Part shown: piece after piece, positions 23,101 through 34,015 of the stretch
Layout: each line of letters starts with the position of its first letter
Numbering within the stretch: the stretch's first letter is position 1
Assembly: GCA_933228675.1 (NCBI GenBank)
Contig: OW121743.1
Coordinates: 18,559,151-18,623,150 of the forward strand
DNA length: 64,000 nucleotides
Direction of reading: 5' to 3'
Source: Stomorhina lunata
Taxonomy: Eukaryota > Arthropoda > Insecta > Diptera > Rhiniidae
Notes under the pieces: generated by a model
The model's input: only the letters and a program-made list of their open reading frames with translations
The model's database searches: none
What the model was told of the DNA's origin: nothing
Program-made: the position numbers and the translations under genes

Positions 23101-24634
23101 AAAATTTTTGCAATTTTTTCATCTTTTTTATTTAACTAATCGTTAAACCAAAACTTTTTGGAATATCTTTTTATGTTAAATAGTTTTTTCTAACCCACTG
23201 TTAATTTTTAAATTATTTTTCCACAATTTCGTTATGTAAATAATCTTTAAATGTGGGCAGTGTAATACTTATATTGCACATTATGTTTATGTAGGATTTA
23301 AAATAAGTATTTTTTGTTTTATTATGTTTAAAGCGTAAAATAAATAAACAGGATAAATGGGTTTAATTGCAGAACTCATAAAAAATGTCGAAGCATTAAC
23401 AGAAAAAAAAATGCTGGTAAATAAAATTAAAGACAAAAGAAACAGAAACATAATTTTTGAAAAAAATTGTTACTTAAAAAACAAAAGAAGAACTGAGGCA
23501 GAAAATATGGATGTTGAAAAAATATATTAAACCGTTCATTGAAATTTAGTGTCAACCGCAAAAAATGTTTGAACCAAATTTGATATTAACGGGCTAAGCT
23601 CGTCATATATTTAAGTGCTTAAAAGGGGTTAAAGTTAATAAAAAACTGAAATTATTTAATCAATAATAAATTAAGCTTAAAATTTATTATTTGAGATTTG
23701 AAATATTTTTTCCATAAATATTCAATTTAAACGCTTTTATCAGCATTATCTTTGCTCAAATCCTTTTCACAACTCTTCACGCTAATAAAATTTTTTTCGC
23801 AAACTACTTATGCTAATGATAATTTCTCCTATTTTATCTTAATAATCACCATTTTATCTCAGCAAACATCATCATCTTTGCTACTTATCATAAGTATTAA
23901 ACAACTATTTTATTGTTTTATCACATAATTTTTTAGTTTTTATATTTTTGCTCAGCTAGAAAAATAACTAAAAACTTTTCCATATTTTTATTTTGTGGTA
24001 ATCTACTTAAGCTCTAGGAATTTTTTCAAGTTTTAAGATTATTTGAACACATTTTTCTATGCTTTCTTTACCCGAATATTTTTCATTTATGTTGCTAAAA
24101 AATTCTTTGAAGTTTTCTAGAAAAAATCTTTTTTAGTTTTTACATCCTGCTGCTTTTTTCCGGTATTTTCACCAAAAACTAAATCTTTAGCATTTTTCTC
24201 CAAAAGTTTCTTGCACAAAAACAAAGAATATTTATAAATCTTTATACTTAAGGCTGCGAAAAACTGGTTGAGTTTTTAAGTTTCAAATGAAAGTTTTATT
24301 TGGTTAAGGGCGTAAAGAAGTTGTAAGATTTTTCTTAAGACTTGATAAATATCGCGTTAAATATATATATGCTAAAGCCTTAAGTGTAGCATATTCTTTA
24401 CTGACGGGCTATACCCGCTACATATATACATAATCTTAAAGCATAGTATTAAAAATATGAATTATTTACTCAAGATTCATTTCAAAAAATAACTATTTTT
24501 TTAAATTTTTTAAAGGAATATCCAAGAAAATCAAATTTGCCTTTAAAACTATGATTTTTAATTAAAAAAAAAAAAAACTAAATTATCAAAAACGTTAAAA
24601 TAAAATAACCATTTATTGTGTTACCATAATTTTA
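23101..24634. other. AT-rich non-genic stretch
   Basis: No coding signal. Two short GGGCTA hairpin-like motifs occur: AACGGGCTAAGCTCGTCA near 23588 and GACGGGCTATACCCGC near 24403. Otherwise unremarkable. Confidence 0.5.
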
Positions 24635-24785
24635 GGGCTTTAAAAGCGCTGAATTGGTACTACAGGCGTTACTACACCTGCAAAATCATATAGTGAGAGA
24701 CAGAAGAAGAAAATGGCGAATTAAGAAAAACAAAATGTAAACAAATCCAAGCTTTAACAAAAAAGTGTTGCCAATGAACCAAAGC
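24635..24785 (+). repeat. Conserved flank of the 11-bp satellite, copy 3
   Basis: Nearly the same as copy 2: GGGCTTTAAAAGCGCTGAATT, CAGGCGTTACTACACCTGCA, AAATGGCGAATTA, AAATGTAAACAAATCC and AAAAGTGTTGCCAATGAAC. Array 3 follows at once. Confidence 0.85.
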
Positions 24786-24789
24786 TTAA

Positions 24790-27243
24790 TGCAAACTTAA
24801 CTAGAAAAGAACTGAACTAAAAATTAATTAGAACTGAACTAGAACTGAACTAGAGCTGTACTAGAACTGAACTAGAACTGAACTAGAACCGAACTAGAAC
24901 TGAACTAGAACTGAACTAGAACTGAACTAGAACTGAACTAGAACTGAACTAGAACTGAACTAGAACTGAACTAGAACTGAACTAGAACTGAACTAGAACT
25001 GAACTAGAACTGAACTAGAACTGAACTAGAACTGAACTAGAACTGAACTAGAACTGAACTAGAACTGAACTAGAACTGAACTAGAACTGAACTAGAACTG
25101 AACTAGAACTGAACTAGAACTGAACTAGAACTGAACTAGAACTGAACTAGAACTGAACTAGAACTGAACTAGAACTGAACTAGAACTGAACTAGAACTGA
25201 ACTAGAACTGAACTAGAACTGAACTAGAACTGAACTAGAACTGAACTAGAACTGAACTAGAACTGAACTAGAACTGAACTAGAACTGAACTAGAACTGAA
25301 CTAGAACTGAACTAGAACTGAACTAGAACTGAACTAGAACTGAACTAGAACTGAACTAGAACTGAACTAGAACTGAACTAGAACTGAACTAGAACTGAAC
25401 TAGAACTGAACTAGAACTGAACTAGAACTGAACTAGAACTGAACTAGAACTGAACTAGAACTGAACTAGAACTGAACTAGAACTGAACTAGAACTGAACT
25501 AGAACTGAACTAGAACTGAAATAGAACTGAACTAGAACTGAACTAGAACTGAACTAGAACTGAACTAGAACTGAACTAGAACTGAACTAGAACTGAACTA
25601 GAACTGAACTAGAACTGAACTAGAACTGAACTAGAACTGAACTAGAACTGAACTGGAACTGAACTAGAACTGAACTAGAACTGAACTAGAACTGAACTAG
25701 AACTGAACTAGAACTGAACTAGAACTGAACTAGAACTGAACTAGAACTGAACTAGAACTGAACTAGAACTGAACTAGAACTGAACTAGAACTGAACTAGA
25801 ACTGAACTAGAACTGAACTAGAACTGAACTAGAACTGAATTAGAACTGAACTAGAACTGAACTAGAACTGAACTAGAACTGAACTAGAACTGAACTAGAA
25901 CTGAACTAGAACTGAACTAGAACTGAACTAGAACTGAACTAGAACTGAACTAGAACTGAACTAGAACTGAACTAGAACTGAACTAGAACTGAACTAGAAC
26001 TGAACTAGAACTGAACTAGAACTGAACTAGAACTGAACTAGAACAGAACTAGAACTGAACTAGAACTGAACTAGAACTAAACTAGAACTGAACTAGAACT
26101 GAACTAGAACTAGAACTGAACTAGAACTGAACTAGAACTGAACTAGAACTGAACTAGAACTGAACTAGAACTGAACTAGAACTGAACTAGAACTGAACTA
26201 GAACTGAACTAGAACTGAACTAGAACTGAACTAGAACTGAACTAGAACAGAACTAGAACTGAACTAGAACTGAACTAGAACTAAACTAGAACTGAACTAG
26301 AACTGAACTAGAACTGAACTAGAACTGAACTAGAACTGAACTAGAACTGAACTAGAACTGAACTAGAACTGAACTAGAACTGAACTAGAACTGAACTAGA
26401 ACTGAACTAGAACTGAACTAGAACTGAACTAGAACTGAACTAGAACTGAACTAGAACTGAACTAGAACTGAACTAGAACTGAACTAGAACTGAACTAGAA
26501 CTGAACTAGAACTGAACTAGAACTGAACTAGAACTGAACTAGAACTGAACTAGAACTGAACTAGAACAGAACTAGAACTGAACTAGAACTGAACTAGAAC
26601 TAAACTAGAACTGAACTAGAACTGAACTAGAACTAGAACTGAACTAGAACTGAACTAGAACTGAACTAGAACTGAACTAGAACTGAACTAGAACTGAACT
26701 AGAACTGAACTAGAACTGAACTAGAACTGAACTAGAACTGAACTAGAACTGAACTAGAACTGAACTAGAACTGAACTAGAACTGAACTACAACTGAACTA
26801 AAACTGAACTAAATTGAACTATAACTGAACTAGAACTGAACTAGAACTGAACTAGAACTGAACTAGAACTGAACTAGAACTGAACTAGAACTGAACTAGA
26901 ACTGAACTAGAACTGAACTAGAACTGAACTAGAACTGAACTAGAACTGAACTAGAACTGAACTAGAACTGAACTAGAACAGAACTAGAACTGAACTAGAA
27001 CTGAACTAGAACTGAACTAGAACTAAACTAGAACTGAACTAGAACTGAACTAGAACAGAACTAGAACTGAACTAGAACTGAACTAGAACTGAACTAGAAC
27101 TGAACTAGAACTGAACTAGAACTGAACTAGAACTGAACTAAAACTGAACTAGAACTGAACTAGAACTAAACTAGAACTGAACTAGAACTAAAACTGAACT
27201 AGAACTGAACTAGAACTAAAGTAAAAATGAACTTAACTAGAAT
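24790..27243 (-). repeat. 11-bp satellite, array 3 (CTAGAACTGAA)n
   Basis: About 223 units, the most homogeneous of the three arrays: from about 24900 to 26000 nearly every unit is GAACTGAACTA. Rare variants (GAACAGAACTA, GAACTAAACTA, the short GAACTA unit) recur together near 26045-26110, 26250-26290, 26565-26640 and 26975-27060, which points to block duplications of about 200-400 bp. TTTTAAAAGTGTTGCCAA follows at about 27273-27290, echoing the flank motif. Confidence 0.97.
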
Positions 27244-28998
27244 TTCATATCATTTCATTCAATGATTTTTATTTTAAAAGTGTTGCCAAAGTGACAAACA
27301 AATATTTTTTCCTAGTATTAAAGAAATTCTTTCCAAGAGTAAAACAAGTTGGCTAATTATCAGGAATAAAATCTGAACATAGCTTAGTTTTACAATAAAA
27401 GTGTGAACTAAAATGATTGAATTCTTTCTAATATTAAACTTTTACAATAAAATAAAAAATTAGAATTATTAATGATATATTTCTTTATTTTCTTTGCAGG
27501 TATGTTTTACGAAACTTATGAATAAATTGGGAAACAGGTGAATTTGAAAAATCTTTGTAAAAATCTAAAAATTTATGAACAAAATTTAAAAAAAAAAAAC
27601 TTGTGTAAAGGTTGAAAAAATTTTACAAATTTTGAAAAAGGTTCCCGTTTTATATAAAAAGTTACATAACTTTTTTTGTATCCAAATAAGTTAAAAATTT
27701 TAATACAATTAAGCATAAGAAGATTTTAACCCCAAATAATTAAGATTTTATGCAAAAATCTCAAATTTATGTACGAAGTTTTAAGGAATTCATAAAAACT
27801 TGAAAATAGTTATCAAAAATATGGAAAATGTTAATCCTTTTTGTATATTTTCAAAATTGTATATACAATTTTCTATATATTTTATTGGAACTTATTAAAA
27901 AATTCCGTACATTTGACTATAAAAAAGTTTCTAATAATTAATAATTTCATATTTTCTCAGAACTTTTAAAAAATAAACCACAATTTTCTTTTGTTCTTAT
28001 TCGTATTTATCAATCGATTAGCCATAAACTGCAAAATTCAAGCTTTATAAGAAAAATTTCATGACCATGATTATAAACTATCTCTGCTCTACCTCATCGC
28101 CTTCCCTCAATCAAGCATTCTTTCATGCATTTCCCGCAACGTTTGCATGTTTTCCATGTCACAGTGTTACTGGGTCAATGTATGAATCGATTGTTAGAAT
28201 AAATTGTATGACTAAATGCATCAAAATGGATTCTAAACAAAAAAGATTAAACCTCAATGTCTTGATTCTTTATTTCTCATGCATTCTTTTTTTTTCATAT
28301 AAGATTTGCTTAAAGTGCCAAAACATCTTTGGCACTCATCAATTTAGAAATTACATTTTCATTTAAGGTTTTTATTTCTTTTTCTTCTTCTTTGGTAATT
28401 TCTAATATAATTTTCCACTAAAAAGTCTTGATTAGGTTTTTTTCTATTCAAATCTTTTTCCGTTTTCTTTTAAGTTTCTGTTTTGAGAAAAGTGGAAGTG
28501 GCTGGTGGAAAAAAAATATTCAAGTGCTAAAAAATCGGTGTCAAATCTTTTATGTTTATAATGATTTTCCTTTCCTTGACTAGTTTTATGGGAAATTTAA
28601 TGGTAGAAGCATTTAAAAGTTTTAATTAAATTTTCTTTCTTTTAACTAAAGGTGAAAGCTTAATTGAAGTTAACAAAGTGAAATAAACTATTTTTTTTTT
28701 CATTCAAAATTTTTACAAACTTGTCAAAATTTTGTTAAATTTTTAAATTAGTCGTTAAAATTATTTTTTTTTTGTAAAAAATTTTGAAGATTTTAAATAA
28801 ATTTTAAATATTTATTTTAAAAAATTTGAATAAATCTTCAATATTTATTTTTTTCTAACATTTCTTTTGTTATAAAACTTTCAAAATCATTAATTTTGAA
28901 GATTTTTCATGAACTTTAATCACTTTTTATAATTTTTCTACAATTTTTTTAAGTTTCCTTGAAATTTCCTAAATTTAATTTTTCAAACTTTTAACCAA
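27244..28998. other. AT-rich non-genic stretch
   Basis: Mainly AT-rich. A strong acceptor-like TTTATTTTCTTTGCAG at 27484-27499 precedes a 38-nt open segment and a GTGAAT donor (see findings). The 101-codon ORF at 28061-28366 has no recognisable domain and is not supported as a gene. Confidence 0.4.
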
Positions 28999-29150
28999 GT
29001 TTTTCTTACTTTTGGCAACACTGTTCTCATTGCCAAATAACATTACAGCAAAATCTGTTAATTTGAACAACAGTTCAATGTTGCCTGGCTAGCAGAAGCT
29101 TAAAAGCCGTCAGGAGGAAAAACTAACGCCGTTGTTTGAGAGATTTTACT
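28999..29150 (+). repeat. Dispersed GGCAACACT...GCCGTT family, copy
   Basis: Well-preserved copy: CTTTTGGCAACACTGTTCT, a TAACATTACAGCAAAA stretch, CTGTTAATTTGAACAACAG, TTCAATGTTGCCTGG, AGCTTAAAAGCCGTC and AACGCCGTTGTTTGAGAGAT. It has an inverted near-match at 35585-35735. GGCAACACT near the start and AATGTTGCC in the middle are inverted relative to each other, enclosing about 75 bp. Confidence 0.75.
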
Positions 29151-29814
29151 AAATCCTTCATAATTTCGTTAATATTAAAGGAATTTCAATCAAATTTGGG
29201 TGATGGGTAGGAAATTAGTTGGAATTTCAGAAAATAGAAGAAAATGTGATTTCTTTAATATTAAAATAGAAGAAAAACTAAATTTTTAAATATCTTTCTT
29301 AGGAGATGTGTATAAAAACGTTAATTTTAAAGACTTTTTGTGATTCAAAGTTGACTTTTTCTGACCGAAAACTGAATTTAAAGCTTTATAAAAGATTAAC
29401 AATTTATTTATCCATTATTTTCCCTCTTAAATACTAAAGAACTTAAATATTATATTGGGTTTTTATTGAATATGTAATTATTTTTCAAATTAAGTTTTTT
29501 TATTATTAATTCCATGAAAAGGATTTCCTTGTTTTTCAGTTTTTTTTTTTTTTTTAATTGAAACCAACTGTTAATGACGATTATGTTAATTTAACTTTTT
29601 TCAAATACATATAACCCAAATAGATAAATCCACCGTAAGGGATTTATAAATGTTTAATTAAACTGTTATGTTATCTTTGCAAAATGATTCAAGATAATTT
29701 AATTAAACGAGAGAAATTAAATTAATGGGAAAAAAGGGATTAAAAATTAATAAAAAAAAATAGGAAAAAGTAAATTAAGTTAGTCAAATATAGAGGAGAC
29801 AAGTAAGCGGGATG
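29151..29814. other. AT-rich non-genic stretch
   Basis: Nothing recognised apart from poly-A and poly-T runs. Confidence 0.5.
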
Positions 29815-30731
29815 TGAACTTGAATCTGTTAAGCCACTAGCAAGATCTTAATGCGTTTAGACAAGATTATGGTATGTCTGAGCAAGTATTCATTCCAGAT
29901 AGATTTGGCCCCGCTTCGATATGAAACGTTCTAACAGAATTTCAATTTTCAGATGAACAGGAATCTGTTTAGCCTCTACAAAGTAGACCAGAGAAAGAGA
30001 AAGATTTGGCTCTGTTTAGGTTAGGTTTGAAAGGTGATACCAGGGGAGTGGCAACTTCACTCGGAGACCTTTGGGACCATTGTGATCCTTCCTGAAAGTA
30101 TGGAAAGATAACGGAAAGTCTACAAAGGTAGACCCAAGGAAGACAAAGATTTGGCTCTATTTAGGTTAGGCTTAAAAGGTGATGCCAGGTAAGTGGCATC
30201 TTCACTCGGACCCCTTTGGGTTCATTGTGATCCTTCCTGAAAGTATAGAAAGATAGCAGAAAGAGAAAGAAGAGAAGGTTAAAGTATATAGATTGTGTTA
30301 AAAATAGAGTAAGGGAGTTGTAGAGAAGAGAAGTGGCATCTAAAACGCTACCCTAGGAAGAGAGAGCTATCTAAGCCATCTGAGTCCAAATATAAAACTT
30401 ACAACGTCAGTCAGTTCGCACTGCTGTATGTCGCCCAGTTCTTCGTGGAATCTATTACCTAGAAATTTAAGTCCTGGCTCTGTTTAGATAGGAAACATTC
30501 TGATAGGATAATCTATGAATTCTTTATGACAGGGCACTGTCATATTTCAAGCCAAGCGGTTTGACTAAAGATTGTGATGAGGGTGGTGACAAGAAGGAGT
30601 CAATAAAACTTTTTTTGCACTTGCTTTATGGTACTGAAGGGAACTAAATCTTTTGAGACCAAGAAGATTTGACTAACGTATTTATTTGCCGATCTTTCTA
30701 AAGAATTTTGAGCAGTTTAACGGAGGGATTC
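29815..30731 (+). pseudogene. Eroded non-LTR retrotransposon 3' region
   Basis: Decayed homologue of 15100-15722. Shared landmarks include AGGGCACTGTCATATTTCAA, CCAAGCGGTTTGACTAAAGA and ATTTGACTAACGTATT. GGGCACTGTCA fits the GHC block of the C-terminal region of R1/LOA-like ORF2. No frame stays open. It is interrupted at 30731 by an RTE-like insertion and resumes at 32116 (TAGGTGAAATTATTTTTGCT). Confidence 0.5.
29983..30275 (+). repeat. Tandem duplication, about 145-bp unit, of an antisense retroelement tail
   Basis: Two copies starting GTAGACC at 29983 and 30128. Both contain AAAGATTTGGCTCT, TTTAGGTTAGG, AAAGGTGATNCCAGG, TTCACTCGGA and TGTGATCCTTCCTGAAAGTA. The GGTTAGG start followed by a CACTCGG...CCTTTGGG stretch resembles the reversed 3' UTR of the element at 43318-45619, though more diverged. 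Confidence 0.65.
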
Positions 30732-32103
30732 TTAATATCGAAAAAAATAGCTAAGTCCATGATAGCGTGGTGATAGTGAGATTCTCATGGCAATAAAAAT
30801 CAAAACTAAAGCTCGCAATTTGATAATTATCAATGTCCACACTCCGACTGAAATCCAATCTGAAAATTATAAGGATGAACTTAGGATAATGGGATGATAT
30901 ACTTAGCAGTTGGATGAACAGCAATGTACATAACTGTGATAAGGTAGGTTCAAACAATACCGGTATGGAACGTGATATTGGTAAACACGGTGTCGGAGTA
31001 AGAAACGAAAATGGAGAAAGGCTGATCGAATCTTGTTGTGGATGGCTCTATTTTCCCTTATAAATTACAGCATAAAATAACCTGGATTTCGCCGAATGGC
31101 ATCACTAAGAATCAAATCTACTAAGTGGCCATCATCTTTACTTGATGTACGCTCGAGGCGCGGAGCGGATATAAATAGTGACCATCATTTAGTAATGTGT
31201 AAAATTCGACTAAAGGTTGCGGCTCTGAGGTCTGATTCGGCGAAAGCAGATCGGAAAATAGATGTAGAGAAACTGGAATCCGAAAGTCATCGGAATGCCT
31301 TTATTACTTCCATAAGGAATCAGCTTCCAGATGTAATAAACAACAACGGTGCCAGTATTAATGGAATTTCCAGGTGTGTCACACTAACATACAATGAAGT
31401 TGGTCAACAAACCCTAGGATTTAAAGATCACAAAAGGAAAATTTGGATAATACAGGCAACATGGGACTTGGTAGAACAACGCAGAACCCTAAAAAATACA
31501 ATGCTAAATGAAAACGGAGATGATGCAAAATATACAAAAGGTGGCGCAGACGAGGATATTAAATCGCATATTAATAAGGCAAAATCTGTATTCGGCATTC
31601 TTCGAGCTATTTGGAAATCTCGGCAAATATCAACAACAACTAAGTTACGAATATACAACTCGAATGTCAAGTCCATTCTGTATTACGGCTGCGAAACATG
31701 GAAACTCACAAATGCCATAGATAAACGACTGCAAACATTTACAAACAAATGCTTAAGGCAAATATGGTGGCCGAATCGCATAAGAAATGAAGATCTACTT
31801 AATGCGACGAACCAATCCATCCCTGCTTCCACAAAGGTATGTCAACGGAAACGGCTGTGGATAGGCCACAAACTTCGAAGGCCAATTACCAACATTGCTC
31901 GACAAGCGCTTCGTTGGAATCCACAAGGAAGCGGCCGTCATGTTGGTGCCCCTGCTAGAACGTGGAGAAGGTCAATTGATGCGGAGTTACAAGCAGCAAA
32001 CTATTCATGGAATGATGTATGCCTAACATCTCGCAATAGAGTCCGATATAAAAAGATGGCTGATGCCCTGTGCTCCACTGGGAGTCAAGGATAACAGAAG
32101 AAG
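30732..32103 (+). mobile_element. Internally deleted RTE-like non-LTR retrotransposon with target duplication
   Basis: A 1372-bp insertion. Target duplications of 12 bp, AACGGAGGGATT, lie at about 30720-30731 and 32104-32115. It ends in a short AGAAGAAGAAG tail. The 5' part (about 30790-30880) encodes an endonuclease-like piece (RIKTKARNLIIINVHTPTE) and the rest is the long ORF at 31096-32094. The reverse-transcriptase catalytic core is missing, so it is non-autonomous. The host sequence is the eroded retroelement at 29815-30731. Confidence 0.85.
31096..32094 (+). CDS. Endonuclease-RT fusion ORF of the RTE-like element (332 aa, RT core deleted)
   Basis: The longest ORF in the window. Residues 17-40 (DVRSRRGADINSDHHLV) are the C-terminal part of an APE-type endonuclease with its SDH catalytic motif. 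Residues about 45-140 are the linker that normally precedes the reverse transcriptase. Near residues 141-150 the sequence jumps to GGADEDIKSHINKAKSVFG and TTKLRIYNSNVKSILYYGCE, which belong to the region after the RT palm. GCETWKL, LRQIWWPNRI, RLWIGHKLRRP and ALRWNPQGSG are typical of the C-terminus of RTE-like endonuclease-reverse transcriptases. It ends at ALCSTGSQG and a stop. The palm with its YADD is absent, as is the endonuclease N-terminus, so it cannot support retrotransposition. The open frame across a deletion of several hundred codons is notable. Any expression is unknown. Confidence 0.75.
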   Translation: MASLRIKSTKWPSSLLDVRSRRGADINSDHHLVMCKIRLKVAALRSDSAKADRKIDVEKLESESHRNAFITSIRNQLPDVINNNGASINGISRCVTLTYNEVGQQTLGFKDHKRKIWIIQATWDLVEQRRTLKNTMLNENGDDAKYTKGGADEDIKSHINKAKSVFGILRAIWKSRQISTTTKLRIYNSNVKSILYYGCETWKLTNAIDKRLQTFTNKCLRQIWWPNRIRNEDLLNATNQSIPASTKVCQRKRLWIGHKLRRPITNIARQALRWNPQGSGRHVGAPARTWRRSIDAELQAANYSWNDVCLTSRNRVRYKKMADALCSTGSQG

Positions 32104-32115
32104 AAGAACGGAGGG

Positions 32116-32215
32116 ATTAGGTGAAATTATTTTTGCTAGCTTCCAAGGTAAAACTATGAAGTCTCTATAGTTTAAGTAAGTCTTATTACCAGACTGCCAC
32201 ACTAACCTAAAATAA
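32116..32215 (+). pseudogene. Resumption of the eroded retrotransposon after the insertion
   Basis: TTTTTGCTAGCTTCCAAGG and AGTAAGTCTTATTACCAGAC align with TTTTTGCTAGCTTCCTTGA (about 15690) and AGTAAGGTTTATTACTAGAC (15971). This shows that two copies of one old element each received a different nested insertion. Confidence 0.65.
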
Positions 32216-33469
32216 ATTTTATGTTCATATTTTTCAAAAAACTCTTTTTTCTTACGGTTTCCTTTATTTATTAACTGCCATTTATTTAAATTTACTTGTA
32301 TGTCATGTCATGTCCGTCCATCCGACTGTCTTTCCCCCTTTTATAAAATTTCTTTGAAATTTGCATTCTTTTTTTTCTACTTTCCTCTTCTACTGCAGCT
32401 GCTTTAGAAAGTTCTCATTTTACACTCAAAGAAAAAAAAAAGAACATACATAATTTTGCAGTAAATAAAATTTAAATAATTCAAGTGTTTTTACATACTT
32501 GAATAAAGAACAACAAAAAAGGAAACTACTTCTTCCTTTCAAAACTTTTCATTCTTTTCGTTTTTGCATACTTTTTTTGTTGCAAATTGCTTACAAATTA
32601 AGTCCACTGCCGCCCGCCTACTGCTTCTCGAGTTTAAAAAATTTGAATAAATTTTAGTTCGTTACTGGAATTTCAGAGTTTTTAGTTATTTTTAAGCAAT
32701 TTCTGCGCAAATTCTTGTTTATTTTTACTGTTTGAGCTACAACCATCAACAAAAAAAATTTGTAACCTCTAAAGTGATTGTTTTTTTTTTTTTTTTTTTT
32801 TTTTGAAAAAGTAAACATCAAAAAAGGCAACGTTTTTAAGCTTCAAAAATAAAGAAATTTATAGCAACTTGTGTGGTCTTGGGTTTTTTATTAGTTCTTA
32901 TGCTTTTTTTTTTTTTTTTGGTTGTGTCAAACTTTTTTTTTCTTAAAAACCCAAAATTTTGTTTTGAAATCTTTCAGAAAAACTGGATATAAACTCGTAA
33001 AGTAAACATACAATTGTCATATAACAAATGTAGTTATAAATGTTCCCATTTCTTGTATGAATTTATTTTCACAATCAAGACTTAATTGTTTGACAAGCAG
33101 CAGCACAAAAAAAAATGCTCAAGTTGTCATTTTTTTAAATGGAATTCACAGACATTTATTTTTTGATGTTCACAAGCAAATAAAAAAGTCACAGCAAGAT
33201 GGTAAAATATTTTAAAAGATTCTTAAATTTAGTTTCGGTATATAAAAAATAAAACAGAAATTAAATTTAAAAATAAGTTTATTTTTTAATTTTGTTAATT
33301 TTGTTAACTTTCAAAAACTTAATGCAATTTATTTGAAAAGCCTAAAATTTTCATAAATTTGAAAAGGATTTTAAATGGATTTTTGAAATTTTAATGGTTT
33401 TTTAAAATTTGCATATAATTTATTGGTGATTTTTTAAAGATTTTATTAATTTACTTTCCTAAGCTATTT
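32216..33469. other. AT-rich non-genic stretch with poly-T
   Basis: Mixed sequence with a 24-nt T run at 32781-32804, a second T run near 32905-32920 and a CATGTCCGTCCATCCGAC segment near 32309. No gene or RNA recognised. Confidence 0.5.
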
Positions 33470-33620
33470 TTGAAGCTTGGCAACACTTTTACAATTGGTA
33501 ACACTTTTACATATGTAAACAATCTTAACAGCAACTGTTAACAATTAGTAGCTTAATGTCCCTTGGTTACCTTTAGATTGCTAGCCGGCATTGAGAAAAT
33601 ACAACGCCGTTACTCCAGGG
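33470..33620 (+). repeat. Dispersed GGCAACACT...GCCGTT family, diverged copy
   Basis: TTGGCAACACTTTTACAATT, a second TGGTAACACTTTTACA, AACAGCAACTGTTAACAA, CTAGCCGGCATTGAG and ACAACGCCGTTACTCC follow the family order. The 74-codon ORF at 33591-33815 begins inside it and is not supported as a gene. Confidence 0.6.
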
Positions 33621-33794
33621 AAGTCTTATCCTTCTTTTTCAGTCTATATTCAAAAACCAGGCATCAGTGGATCTAAAACTCTTGATATCCTCATGGAATC
33701 ACATTTTCAGGTTGAAAAACTCGCAAAATTCTATATAGAATCTCTAGATAGAGTTTATTCATACAAAAGTAGAAGTATTTACTTGCTCAAGTGG

Positions 33795-34015
33795 CCTATT
33801 TTGACAACATGTTGAGGCCAAAGGCATGCGCTTCAATCTTGTGCCCATATTTCGCAATTGCGTAGGCCGACCCTTCAAGATTTTTTTCCATCTTTCCATC
33901 AAAGTTTCGGACGTCCTCTTTTATCATTAAGCGTGACATTTTTTTTTTCTAAATTTAGCTTTTTCATAGTAATTGTGTCTTTTCCAGGAGTGGGTTACTA
34001 GACCGACGTGATATC
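33795..34015 (-). pseudogene. C-terminal remnant of an RTE-like ORF (inverted partner 1)
   Basis: Minus-strand sequence giving RGRPKL, then WKDGKKS and VGLRNCEIWAQD in shifting frames, matching the RGRPKLRW-DGV...RNWR-A-DR pattern at the end of RTE-like polyproteins. It is inverted relative to 35120-35350: both share CTAGTAACCCACTCCTGG, ACTATGAAAAAGCTAA and GAGGAC-TC-G (read in the ORF direction). Confidence 0.5.

Noticed and set aside
28061..28366. 101-codon ORF with several Cys residues
   Set aside because: No domain, no donor/acceptor context and no repeat or homologue in the window; expected by chance.
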